A stretch of 64,000 nt of DNA from a virus: IMG/VR virus record IMGVR_UViG_3300040801_001224, positions 264,097 through 328,096 of that record. One strand, 5' to 3'. The position numbers and the translations under genes are program-made. Numbering within the stretch: position 1 is the stretch's first letter; the number at the start of each line of letters is the position of its first letter. The notes under the pieces were generated by a model. That model had not been told where the DNA came from, made no database searches, and worked only from the letters and a program-made list of their open reading frames with translations. Positions 6,657 through 13,021 of the stretch are shown one piece after another.

Positions 6657-6713
6657 CGGGGTGTAGCTCAGTCTGGTAGTGTTCACTATTTGAGCAAATT
6701 TTTACTCCGACCA
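6657..6713 (+). pseudogene. 57-nt mini tRNA remnant
   Basis: CGGGGTG 6657-6663 pairs over 7 bp with TACTCCG 6703-6709, followed by A73 and encoded CCA. The start continues TA-GCTCAGTCTGGTA like a tRNA D-arm. T-arm and normal anticodon arm are missing, so a deletion of about 18-20 nt is likely. The late promoter of the HNH gene begins at the next base. Confidence 0.55.
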
Positions 6714-6721
6714 GATAAATA
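6714..6721 (+). promoter_or_regulatory. late-type promoter GATAAATA, leaderless
   Basis: Abuts the CCA of the mini tRNA and ends 5 nt before ATG 6727. Confidence 0.6.
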
Positions 6722-6726
6722 TATGT

Positions 6727-7326
6727 ATGGATTATAACGAATACATAAATGAAGATGGCACGTATACCTCTCCGAAAAACGGAAAAGTATATAAGTCAAA
6801 AAAAGCGTTAATATCGCATTTAAACTTTAAGAAATCTAAAACTACTGGATTCGCGGTAGTGAATAACACTAAAGTAAAATGTCAATATTGTGAGAAAGAA
6901 ACTACGCCACCGAATATTAAGAAGCATGAAGAATCATGTTATATGAATCCAAAAAATATTCGAGAATGTGTAGTTTGTGGGACGATCATTAAGAACAAGG
7001 AAAGTAAAGGAACTTGTTCACATGCTTGTTCAAACACGTATTACCGCCATGGTAAAGAAGGTGGAACGCAATATAAAACAGATGAAGAGCTTATATCAAG
7101 GAATAGATATCAAGACCTTTGTTTTAGGCACCATGGTAAAGAATGTATCGTGTGTGGTGAAAAAAAGATTGTAGCGGCACACCATATAAACCACGACCAC
7201 AATGATAATCGTGTAGAAAATTTAGTTCCTCTATGTCCGACGCATCATCAGTACATACACAGTAGGTACGCAGATGAAGTACAACCATACATAGATGAAT
7301 TTTTAGAAAAGTTAAACTCTCTGTAG
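6727..7326 (+). CDS. HNH homing endonuclease
   Basis: 199 aa. N-terminal region has a Lys-rich DNA-binding stretch and Cys/His fingers (CQYCEKE with H-x(4)-C, then CVVCGTI with CSHAC). The C-terminal HNH motif is classical: CIVCGEKKIVAAHHINHDHND, N-x-V-x-NLVPLCPTHHQYIH. Free-standing homing enzyme. Its end overlaps the acceptor of tRNA-Pro by 10 nt (7317-7326), and its promoter abuts a deleted tRNA, which suggests that insertion or drift of this gene damaged the tRNA beside it. Confidence 0.88.
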   Translation: MDYNEYINEDGTYTSPKNGKVYKSKKALISHLNFKKSKTTGFAVVNNTKVKCQYCEKETTPPNIKKHEESCYMNPKNIRECVVCGTIIKNKESKGTCSHACSNTYYRHGKEGGTQYKTDEELISRNRYQDLCFRHHGKECIVCGEKKIVAAHHINHDHNDNRVENLVPLCPTHHQYIHSRYADEVQPYIDEFLEKLNSL

Positions 7327-7392
7327 TGTAGTCTGGTAACACCCATGCTTTGGGAGCATGTATCTCAAGTTCGAATCTTGACAGAGAGACCA
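7317..7392 (+). tRNA. tRNA-Pro (anticodon TGG)
   Basis: Acceptor CTCTCTG 7317-7323 pairs perfectly with CAGAGAG 7382-7388. The anticodon stem CATGC/GCATG holds loop TTTGGGA; CCA is encoded. Overlaps the end of the HNH gene. Confidence 0.9.
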
Positions 7393-7399
7393 AAATTTA

Positions 7400-7476
7400 G
7401 GAACGGTAGTTCAGTTGGTTAGAATACCGGCCTGTCACGCCGGGGGTCGCGGGTTCGAATCCCGTCCGTTCCGCCA
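7400..7476 (+). tRNA. tRNA-Asp (anticodon GTC)
   Basis: Acceptor GGAACGG/CCGTTCC, anticodon stem CCGGC/GCCGG with loop CTGTCAC, T-arm GCGGG-TTCGAAT-CCCGT, encoded CCA at 7474-7476. Confidence 0.93.
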
Positions 7477-7503
7477 AATTTAACAACATAAGGAAATGAA
7501 ACA

Positions 7504-7836
7504 ATGAAATAGACTAAACCAACATTACGTTTGTGGAAATGGGGAGAAGATAGATTTTCCCATCTTGGATACAAAATATTCACAGTGTTTTACTGTAAGT
7601 ACTTTGACTTTTATATATTTAAATATCAACCAGGTGCCTATATACCAAAACACAAAGATCCAGGAAAATGGCATTACAGATTAAATTTTATATTTGGTGG
7701 TGATGGCAAGTTTATATGTAAAGGTGCGTTAATAAACACCAAGTACATAACACTGTTTAGAGCGGACAAGTATTACCATAAGACAACACCAACTTCCACG
7801 ACACGTTATGTTGTAAGTTTTGGTCTAAAGTTTTGA
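7504..7836 (+). CDS. 2OG-Fe(II) oxygenase-like protein with in-frame amber codon 3
   Basis: The only ATG with a good ribosome-binding site (AGGA 7491-7494) is at 7504, but codon 3 of that frame is TAG (7510-7512). The reading frame then stays open to TGA 7836. Without suppression, translation would have to begin at TTG 7531, which lacks a ribosome site. The product (about 109 aa) has H-x-D (PKHKDPGKWHYRLNFIF) and a distal His and Arg (KYYHKTT, RYVVSFG), the iron- and 2-oxoglutarate-binding pattern. Either the amber is read through, possibly by the CTA tRNA directly downstream, or this is a fresh pseudogene. Confidence 0.6.
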
Positions 7837-7903
7837 GCCATTGAGGCCAGCCTAAGGATTCTAAACCCAGAAGGCGCCGGTTCAAGTCCGGCATGGCTCA
7901 CCA
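7835..7903 (+). tRNA. atypical tRNA with CTA anticodon (candidate amber suppressor)
   Basis: Acceptor GAGCCAT 7835-7841 pairs perfectly with ATGGCTC 7893-7899; the T-arm GCCGG-TTCAAGT-CCGGC is perfect and CCA is encoded. Counting back from the T-arm with a normal 5-nt variable loop gives anticodon loop TTCTAAA, so positions 34-36 read CTA. The 5' half is defective: the D-loop is only about 2-4 nt and the 5' strand of the anticodon stem pairs poorly with CCCAG. Total is 69 nt, 5-8 short. It may be a decayed tRNA or a reduced suppressor. Confidence 0.5.
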
Positions 7904-7922
7904 AATTGTATAAGGAATGATA

Positions 7923-8192
7923 ATGGATAAATCATACGATATTTTAATTTATGGGCGACCGGGTTGTCCTTTTTGTACCCGAGCAGTTCAATTTGCAGAA
8001 GGTACATCAGAGTCAAATCCAAAGTTTAACTTTGAATACACTGATATCTGGAAAGAAGGCATCACAATGGAACACTTGAGTGAATGTGCAGGCAAAGATG
8101 TTAGAACAGTGCCACAGATATTTGCTAATGAAAAGCATGTTGGTGGCTGTGATGATTTTGAACGTTTCCTTATACAGGAAGATTTAATATAG
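7923..8192 (+). CDS. glutaredoxin
   Basis: 89 aa. ATG 7923 is preferred to 7917 because AAGGA abuts the latter. Thioredoxin-fold glutaredoxin with dithiol site C15-P-F-C18 after IYGRPG, the TVPQIF cis-proline loop, and the GGCDDFERF helix that binds glutathione. Likely reduces phage or host ribonucleotide reductase or protein disulfides in the cytoplasm. It follows the CTA tRNA by 19 nt. A second, divergent glutaredoxin is at 21779. Confidence 0.9.
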   Translation: MDKSYDILIYGRPGCPFCTRAVQFAEGTSESNPKFNFEYTDIWKEGITMEHLSECAGKDVRTVPQIFANEKHVGGCDDFERFLIQEDLI

Positions 8193-8193
8193 A

Positions 8194-8535
8194 ATATTTG
8201 CTCCTCGTTAAACACTAAGGTACCTGATGCGAGGCGAAGGGTTCAATTCCCGGGTGAGGACGTTGCACAACTATCCTTGCCTAGTACCAGAGCAAATTTT
8301 TTGATACTGAGATGTAAAAACATGCGTGACGAGAATCGCCCCTTAAATGGGCTTGGAGAGAGCGATTTCCCTTTCAGTATTAACTTTTTAATGCGTACAG
8401 ACCTCAAAGGTGTACCGCTGAAGCTTGGTCCAAGTAGACACGTAGAGCTTCATGTTGACTGGGTGAGAGGCCCTTTGCGTTGTAGGTAGGGATGCGGCCA
8501 CCGGCTTTGAGGAAACCTTCTACGCATTAATTTAT
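8194..8535 (+). ncRNA. about 340-nt structured RNA of unknown class
   Basis: Non-coding stretch between glutaredoxin and the next gene, with nested perfect helices. ATACTGA 8304-8310/TCAGTAT 8374-8380 encloses AATCGC 8334-8339/GCGATT 8362-8367 and the small hairpin ATGT-AAAA-ACAT. TTAATGCGTA 8388-8397/TACGCATTAA 8521-8530 (10 bp) encloses TCAAAG 8404-8409/CTTTGA 8505-8510 and TGAAGCT 8419-8425/AGCTTCA 8446-8452. The first 70 nt hold a T-arm-like GGG-TTCAATT-CCC and may be a degraded tRNA. No promoter is visible, so it probably derives from the array transcript. Confidence 0.6.
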
Positions 8536-8541
8536 TTTATT

Positions 8542-8805
8542 ATGAAAGAAATATACTTAGTTATAGCAGGCGTTGACCATGGACACTCATTCCTCATGGG
8601 TGCCTTCCCGGACCGGGATGAAGCACAGCGTTTACTCAATGAATTGGAATTTCACCAGAAAGTGGGCGTGGCACCTTCTGACATGCCTTACAGAGCTAAG
8701 TATTTCGATTATGTCTATATACACGAAACAACGTTATATGACAATCGCAAGCAATTGGAAGATTCGGCACAAGAGTTCGAACCAATTCCACCTTTTAGAA
8801 AATAA
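8542..8805 (+). CDS. hypothetical protein, 87 aa
   Basis: Begins 7 nt after the structured RNA, with no clear ribosome site. N-terminal strand KEIYLVIAGVDHGH, then a helix DEAQRLLNELEFHQK; ends in a Pro-rich tail. No family recognised. Followed at once by tRNA-Arg. Confidence 0.6.
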   Translation: MKEIYLVIAGVDHGHSFLMGAFPDRDEAQRLLNELEFHQKVGVAPSDMPYRAKYFDYVYIHETTLYDNRKQLEDSAQEFEPIPPFRK

Positions 8806-8810
8806 TTATT

Positions 8811-8888
8811 ACCCCTGTAGCTCAGTGGAATTAGAGCAAGCGGCTTCTACCCGCTCGGTCGGGAGTTCGAATCTCTCCGGGGGTGCCA
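8811..8888 (+). tRNA. tRNA-Arg (anticodon TCT)
   Basis: Acceptor ACCCCTG/CGGGGGT, anticodon stem AGCGG/CCGCT with loop CTTCTAC, T-arm GGGAG-TTCGAAT-CTCTC, G73, encoded CCA. Confidence 0.92.
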
Positions 8889-8896
8889 AACATTCA

Positions 8897-8904
8897 GATA
8901 AATA
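8897..8904 (+). promoter_or_regulatory. late-type promoter GATAAATA
   Basis: 22 nt before the lipoprotein ATG 8927; this one has a leader with an AAGGAG ribosome site. Confidence 0.5.
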
Positions 8905-8926
8905 TTAAAAACACAAGGAGAACGGC

Positions 8927-9832
8927 ATGAAACTAATCGTAATTTTATTCCTATCCTTATTCGTTGTATCCTGTGGGGGTGGAGGGAATAAGAGAGATGA
9001 TACCAGACAGCCTCCAGTAATACCACCGCAGAAACCCTTTGTGGAAATATTTCCTGAATACAGGACTTATTTAAAAATGTATGGAACCCAGGATCAAATA
9101 AACAAAAACTCATGGGTATTCACAAGTCATAAAATCGACTATGAAGAATGTGAACGAAACGACACATCTCCCTGTCGGAAGACCAAAAAGCTATATTACT
9201 ATGACGCAAACCATGTTCCTGGTCGTGAAACAAAATGGACTTTTAACTTAACTGTTAATAAGTATAACATAATTGATCCACCTTACTGGATTATCATATT
9301 CCAAGATTGGTTCGATTATGATCCGAATGATTTTACTCCATCAGGCGCACAAGGCGGTAATCCACCATTTCAGACATTGAAGCTAAAAGAGTTTAGGGGT
9401 GCCTTACATTTAGGTGTGTTCAACAACAGGTGGCAATGGAACTATGACTATAACAATCCATATAATCCAACCGACCCAAGTGCCAATGACATTGACAAGC
9501 GACCAGTAAATGAACTAACAGGTTCCATACCGTTAGTCGTTGGAAGAACGTATCCAGTTGAAATAATCATTAGAGATGGCATAACACTTGAGCGTGGCAG
9601 TGTACAGGTCAAGGTAAACGGTCGTCAGGTGAGCAACCAGTTTTACCGAACAAAGCCAGACAGATCTCCCCGCCCTGGTGCTGTTCAATTTGGACAATAC
9701 TGGGATAGAGAATACAATGGAAGAATTAATGGTTGTGTTGAAGCAACAGGCGAGTTAGAAAAGGACTGTAAGAGCAACACAGTAACTATAGAAAACTTCA
9801 GAGTATTTGAGCGGAACGCTTTAACACAATAA
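8927..9832 (+). CDS. lipoprotein with lectin/glucanase-like fold
   Basis: 301 aa. Lipoprotein signal MKLIVILFLSLFVVSC with the lipobox Cys followed by a Gly run. The rest is Trp/Tyr-rich beta sequence (WTFNLTV, WIIIFQDWFDY, ALHLGVFNNRWQW, VEIIIRD, GSVQVKVNGRQVS, GAVQFGQYWD). The layout resembles concanavalin-like jelly rolls of polysaccharide lyases such as the heparin-lyase group, but no catalytic set can be named. Late promoter plus AAGGAG. It would be displayed on the outer membrane of the infected cell. Confidence 0.6.
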   Translation: MKLIVILFLSLFVVSCGGGGNKRDDTRQPPVIPPQKPFVEIFPEYRTYLKMYGTQDQINKNSWVFTSHKIDYEECERNDTSPCRKTKKLYYYDANHVPGRETKWTFNLTVNKYNIIDPPYWIIIFQDWFDYDPNDFTPSGAQGGNPPFQTLKLKEFRGALHLGVFNNRWQWNYDYNNPYNPTDPSANDIDKRPVNELTGSIPLVVGRTYPVEIIIRDGITLERGSVQVKVNGRQVSNQFYRTKPDRSPRPGAVQFGQYWDREYNGRINGCVEATGELEKDCKSNTVTIENFRVFERNALTQ

Positions 9833-9852
9833 AAAAACATAAGGAGAACGTG

Positions 9853-10302
9853 ATGTTCGACGAAAGCAAATTAGCCGAACTTAAAGAAGCTATTCAAAAC
9901 TCAAGTAAGACTACAAAAGTTTATGTCGGTTCAGACAGCAAAAGAAACAAAGCAGGTAGAGTACGTTTCGCAACAATCGCAATTTTACATATAGATGGCA
10001 ATAAGGGTGGACAAGTGTTTAGCTTTATTGATCATGAAATGGATTATTCTCCAAATAAAAATCCACGCTTACGTCTTGTTATGGAAGCTTACAGAGCGGC
10101 TGATTTAGCGGCGGCTATCCTTCCTGAAGTTGGAGATCGTGACTTCGAAATACATCTTGACCTTAACTCTAATCCAGACTATAAGTCAAATACGGCTATA
10201 CGTGAAGCGGCTGGTTATGTATTAGGTATGACTGGCATCAAACCAAAAATGAAGCCCCAGGCTTGGGCAGCCAGCCATTGTGCTGACGTATACACCAAAT
10301 AA
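9853..10302 (+). CDS. RNase H-like protein of the YkuK/DUF458 type
   Basis: 149 aa. ATG 9853 preferred over the in-frame GTG at 9850; AAGGAG 6 nt upstream. The N-terminal VYVGSDSKRNKAGRVRFATIAIL matches the YkuK-type RNase H-like family (first acidic residue in GSDS). A second acidic cluster EIHLDLNSNPDYKSN and a C-terminal acidic position in SHCADVYTK fit a metal-binding nuclease fold. The substrate is unknown; RNA or R-loop removal is the likely guess. Confidence 0.65.
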   Translation: MFDESKLAELKEAIQNSSKTTKVYVGSDSKRNKAGRVRFATIAILHIDGNKGGQVFSFIDHEMDYSPNKNPRLRLVMEAYRAADLAAAILPEVGDRDFEIHLDLNSNPDYKSNTAIREAAGYVLGMTGIKPKMKPQAWAASHCADVYTK

Positions 10303-10324
10303 TTGTTTGTATTGAAGTCTAAGT

Positions 10325-10332
10325 GATAAATA
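10325..10332 (+). promoter_or_regulatory. late-type promoter GATAAATA, leaderless
   Basis: Ends exactly 5 nt before ATG 10338 of the GIY-YIG gene and supports that start. Confidence 0.6.
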
Positions 10333-10337
10333 AAAGT

Positions 10338-11090
10338 ATGGACAAACCATATCACTACGTTTATCGCATCACAAATCTCCTGGAGTCAAAACATTATTAT
10401 GGCTCCAGGAGTTCGATAAATAAACCACATGAAGATCTTGGAGTTGTGTATTTTTCGTCAAGTAGTGACGAGCAGTTCAAGAAGCTTCAGGTGTCACAGC
10501 CAGAAATATTTAAATATAAGGTAATAAAATCATTTAGTAGCAGAGAGGATGCGATTTTATTTGAAATAAAGTTACATAAAAGATTCAATGTCAGTAGTGA
10601 AGACAAGTTCTATAACAAAGCAATTCAGTTGACTTCTGGTTTCAGTAACTACGGAAATAAAGAGATAGGAGACAAAATTTCCGACAAAGCCATCGGCCGT
10701 TTTAAGGGGCAAACTTATGAAGAAATTTACGGTGAAAACAAAGCAACAGAACTAAGGAAATTGCGTTCTGAAAACATGAAAAGTCATTTGAAACAAAATC
10801 CAGGAATCAGAGACGGTGAAAAAAATCCAAATTATGGAAAAAAATGGAATGATGAAAAACGAAAAAAAATGTCTAAAAGACAACAGGGTGAAAACCACAC
10901 TCAATATGGTTACTTTTGGGTTACAGATGGCAAAATAAATAAAAAATTACCGCCGAACTCTGAAATACCCAACGGCTTCACAAAGGGAAGAACTTGGCCT
11001 ATTACACAATGTCCTCACTGTGGTTACGAAGGCCGTGGACCAAATATGAAAAGAATACACTTTGATAGATGTGAAGACAAAAATAAATAA
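10338..11090 (+). CDS. GIY-YIG homing endonuclease
   Basis: 250 aa. N-terminal catalytic module: HYVYRITNLLESKHYYGSR (variant GIY...YIG), with Arg and Glu further on (FEIKLHKRF). Two NUMOD3-type DNA-binding repeats follow (KNPNYGKKWNDEKRKKMS). A C-terminal zinc finger CPHCGYEG-x-H-x(4)-C closes the protein. The start at 10338 matches the promoter spacing rule better than the GTG at 10323. Free-standing homing enzyme beside a tRNA. Confidence 0.85.
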   Translation: MDKPYHYVYRITNLLESKHYYGSRSSINKPHEDLGVVYFSSSSDEQFKKLQVSQPEIFKYKVIKSFSSREDAILFEIKLHKRFNVSSEDKFYNKAIQLTSGFSNYGNKEIGDKISDKAIGRFKGQTYEEIYGENKATELRKLRSENMKSHLKQNPGIRDGEKNPNYGKKWNDEKRKKMSKRQQGENHTQYGYFWVTDGKINKKLPPNSEIPNGFTKGRTWPITQCPHCGYEGRGPNMKRIHFDRCEDKNK

Positions 11091-11188
11091 TTGCCCAATT
11101 AAGGGCGGGGGTCGTTTACACCAAACACCTTGAATGGTGACGGCCGGGGCATTGAAGGGGTGTCTGTACAAAGCCCTTCGCACTTTCT
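11091..11188 (+). other. hairpin-rich spacer before tRNA-Val
   Basis: GCCC-AATTAA-GGGC and CACC-TTGAAT-GGTG hairpins, no ORF and no intact tRNA. Function unknown. Confidence 0.3.
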
Positions 11189-11263
11189 AGTCCGGTAGCT
11201 CAGAGGCAGAGCACCTCGTTTACACCGAGGGGGTCGGGATCTCGGAATTCCCCCGGACTACCA
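11189..11263 (+). tRNA. tRNA-Val (anticodon TAC) with unusual T-loop
   Basis: Acceptor AGTCCGG 11189-11195/CCGGACT 11253-11259, D-arm GCTCAGAGGCAGAGC, anticodon stem CCTCG/CGAGG with loop TTTACAC, encoded CCA. The T-arm reads GGGAT-CTCGGAA-TTCCC and lacks the usual TTCRA in the loop, so function may be affected. Confidence 0.8.
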
Positions 11264-11271
11264 ATTTTTAC

Positions 11272-11279
11272 GATAAATA
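11272..11279 (+). promoter_or_regulatory. late-type promoter GATAAATA, leaderless
   Basis: Ends 5 nt before ATG 11285 and overlaps an alternative ATG at 11279. Confidence 0.6.
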
Positions 11280-11284
11280 TGAGC

Positions 11285-11881
11285 ATGAATACTCCTAACA
11301 CCATACTGTGTATGTTTTCCGGTGGATTAGATTCCACTGGCATGCTCTACCGTCTATTAACAGATCCAGAGTATGGTGAGTATAATATACATGTTCACCA
11401 CGTCAAGATGTGTAATAGAGAAAACCGCCAACAAGCAGAGTCGATTGCTGTTGAAAACATTATTGGATGGTTTCACAATAACGGCATGTCTAATTTTAGA
11501 TATACTGAAAACACCATTGATTTTGAATTCCTTAAACATGGAAACTTTCCCTGGGATTCGGATGTTACTAATTTTGTTGCCGGTAATATCGTTAAGAATA
11601 AGAAAAATACTTATAAGTATATCGCTTTTGGTAGAACTAAAAACGATACAAACAGGACTATTACGTCATTATCAAATGACATATTAGAAGGCGTCCTGAG
11701 AGGCCGTCCTGTTGAAAAAATATATCCTATAACTGACCTAACAAAGGAAGAGTTATGGGATTACCTTCCTGAGGAATTGCGGGAATACACGTGGTCATGC
11801 CGACGCCCCAAATATATTGACGGTGTCCCTACAGCATGTGGTCGCTGTGTTCCCTGCAAAGATCTAAAACATATCAAATAA
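11285..11881 (+). CDS. queC: QueC-like 7-cyano-7-deazaguanine synthase
   Basis: 198 aa. PP-loop SGGLDST at residues 12-18 binds ATP; a C-terminal zinc site SC-x(12)-C-x2-C-x2-C (TWSCRRP, ACGRCVPC) is typical of QueC, and the IYPITDLTKEELW block is also family-like. QueC turns 7-carboxy-7-deazaguanine into preQ0 with ATP and ammonia. In phages preQ0 can feed 7-deazaguanine DNA modification that protects against restriction. The partner genes folE, queD, queE and a transglycosylase are not in the window. Start 11285 fits the promoter spacing. Confidence 0.75.
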   Translation: MNTPNTILCMFSGGLDSTGMLYRLLTDPEYGEYNIHVHHVKMCNRENRQQAESIAVENIIGWFHNNGMSNFRYTENTIDFEFLKHGNFPWDSDVTNFVAGNIVKNKKNTYKYIAFGRTKNDTNRTITSLSNDILEGVLRGRPVEKIYPITDLTKEELWDYLPEELREYTWSCRRPKYIDGVPTACGRCVPCKDLKHIK

Positions 11882-11886
11882 ATTAT

Positions 11887-11960
11887 CCCCCGGCCAACTG
11901 GATGGAGCTCTGGCTACGAACTAGATGTGCGTGTAGGTTCGAATCCTACCTGGGGGGCCA
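11887..11960 (+). tRNA. tRNA-Arg (anticodon ACG)
   Basis: Acceptor CCCCCGG 11887-11893/CTGGGGG 11950-11956, anticodon loop CTACGAA, T-arm GTAGG-TTCGAAT-CCTAC, G73, encoded CCA. A34 would need deamination to inosine to read CGC. Confidence 0.88.
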
Positions 11961-11966
11961 AACAAT

Positions 11967-12043
11967 GCTGTCGTAGCCCAATTGGCAGAGGCGTGGGATT
12001 CAAAATCCCAATGTTGTGAGTTCGACTCTCACCGACAGTACCA
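11967..12043 (+). tRNA. tRNA-Leu-type (anticodon CAA) with short variable arm
   Basis: Acceptor GCTGTCG/CGACAGT, anticodon stem TGGGA/TCCCA with loop TTCAAAA, T-arm GTGAG-TTCGACT-CTCAC, encoded CCA. The anticodon would decode Leu UUG, yet the variable loop is only about 5 nt, whereas the other Leu tRNAs here are class II. Charging identity is therefore uncertain. Confidence 0.8.
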
Positions 12044-12049
12044 AACAAT

Positions 12050-12139
12050 GCCTAGGTGGTGGAATTCTGGTATACACATCGGGTTTAAATTTCGACGGCT
12101 GTAATGGCCATGAGGGTTCGAGTCCCTCCCTAGGCACCA
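12050..12139 (+). tRNA. tRNA-Leu (anticodon TAA)
   Basis: Class II, 90 nt. Acceptor GCCTAGG/CCTAGGC, anticodon loop TTTAAAT, long variable arm GGCTGTAATGGCC, T-arm GAGGG-TTCGAGT-CCCTC, encoded CCA. Second gene for this anticodon at 26743. Confidence 0.9.
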
Positions 12140-12142
12140 ATC

Positions 12143-12171
12143 TTGACACAACCACTCTTTTCCTGTACAAT
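12143..12171 (+). promoter_or_regulatory. sigma70-type promoter
   Basis: TTGACA 12143-12148, N17 with AACCACT, TACAAT 12166-12171. ATG 12201 follows with an AGGTG ribosome site. Confidence 0.75.
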
Positions 12172-12200
12172 ATAAACACAGTAAAAATATAGGTGAAACT

Positions 12201-12488
12201 ATGAAACTTAATATCCCACATTGTGGGCAAAAATTAGAATTAATAAACGGGAGGGATGTATTAATGGAAATAATAGAAAAGTCCTGGTTCAAGAGGCGTA
12301 AACCAACACAGGAGCCCAGGCCAGTAGACATAAGATTAGATGAATTTGAACAGGTACACAACCACTTGTGTATGATGTATGTTAAATTTGATAACGGTGC
12401 TGAAGCAGAATTTGTAGCACGAGTCATATACAATGACATGCAGGATGAGTGGATTGTGGATGCTGGGCATGTGGCAGTGAGATTATGA
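12201..12488 (+). CDS. hypothetical protein, 95 aa
   Basis: Has its own sigma70-type promoter and AGGTG site. Two Cys near the N-terminus and middle (PHCGQK, HNHLCMMYVKF), basic centre SWFKRRKP, C-terminal beta segments. Not recognised. Confidence 0.65.
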   Translation: MKLNIPHCGQKLELINGRDVLMEIIEKSWFKRRKPTQEPRPVDIRLDEFEQVHNHLCMMYVKFDNGAEAEFVARVIYNDMQDEWIVDAGHVAVRL

Positions 12489-12553
12489 GGACACAAATGA
12501 ATGAGACACAAGGAATATGTATTAGGTGCCCTAACCCACGCATTATTAGATAA
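12485..12553 (+). CDS. possible 22-aa ORF
   Basis: Starts as an ATGA overlap with the upstream gene and encodes a short peptide with CIRCPNP. Its end lies under the late promoter of the next gene. Overlap and position are the only support. Confidence 0.3.
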   Translation: MRTQMNETQGICIRCPNPRIIR

Positions 12554-12556
12554 ATA
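12549..12556 (+). promoter_or_regulatory. late-type promoter GATAAATA, leaderless
   Basis: Ends 5 nt before ATG 12562. Confidence 0.6.
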
Positions 12557-12561
12557 GTATT

Positions 12562-12969
12562 ATGAAAGTCAACGATATAATTAAAGAAGGTACTGAAATA
12601 TTCATCAACGGTGAAGACAATGCGTTTGCCAAGCGTATGTATGGTGGTCCGGAAAAAGGCGCCATTGTTAAAATGTTTGTCACACAGGATGAATGGGAAG
12701 ATATCCGAAAGAAACAAGCCAATGATGAAATTGGTTCTTATGATATTGCCAGTGCTGAAACGATTATATCTGATTTAGAGAATCAGGGCTATGGCATCGA
12801 GTGGCCAACATCAGCAAGCCTAAACCAATCAGCCCGAGACCTAGAACGTCTATCACAGGATCCACGTTACAAAGGCAACCAATATGGCCTTGGCATGGAA
12901 GACGAAGTAGCACAGCTACGTGATAGAGCCCGCAAGTTAGCCCGCCAGTCAATTAAACCGGTTGACTAA
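12562..12969 (+). CDS. hypothetical protein with capsid-targeting-like N-terminus
   Basis: 135 aa. The first residues MKVNDIIKEG resemble the short N-terminal sequences that send T4 internal proteins into the prohead and are cut after a Glu. A central alpha-rich part and a C-terminal coiled segment (EVAQLRDRARKLARQS) follow. Transcribed from a leaderless late promoter, which fits a virion or assembly role. Family not recognised; the targeting idea is inference. Confidence 0.6.
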   Translation: MKVNDIIKEGTEIFINGEDNAFAKRMYGGPEKGAIVKMFVTQDEWEDIRKKQANDEIGSYDIASAETIISDLENQGYGIEWPTSASLNQSARDLERLSQDPRYKGNQYGLGMEDEVAQLRDRARKLARQSIKPVD

Positions 12970-12990
12970 ACCACCTTTCTTTGTTATAAT
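12962..12990 (+). promoter_or_regulatory. sigma70-type promoter
   Basis: TTGACT 12962-12967, N17 with AACCACC, TATAAT 12985-12990. The -35 overlaps the last codons of the upstream gene. Confidence 0.75.
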
Positions 12991-13021
12991 ATACTTAACT
13001 TAAATTAACTGTGAGTTGAAA

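Noticed and set aside
6657-7392. tRNA-Pro split by an HNH-containing intron
   Set aside because: The 5' fragment at 6657 has its own matching 3' acceptor and CCA at 6703-6713, and the tRNA at 7317 is complete by itself, so they are two separate elements.
7835-7903. Reading the odd tRNA as Arg(TCT)
   Set aside because: With TCT as anticodon the loop would have a non-T at a key position and the variable loop would be wrong; another clear Arg(TCT) gene exists at 8811. CTA fits the T-arm count better.
8277-8489. 70-aa ORF in the region after glutaredoxin
   Set aside because: It runs through nested helices of a structured RNA, has no ribosome site and an arbitrary composition.
8194-8535. RNase P RNA or permuted tmRNA
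   Set aside because: No conserved P RNA core elements and no tmRNA 5' start or CCA; only a loose GAGGAAA string.
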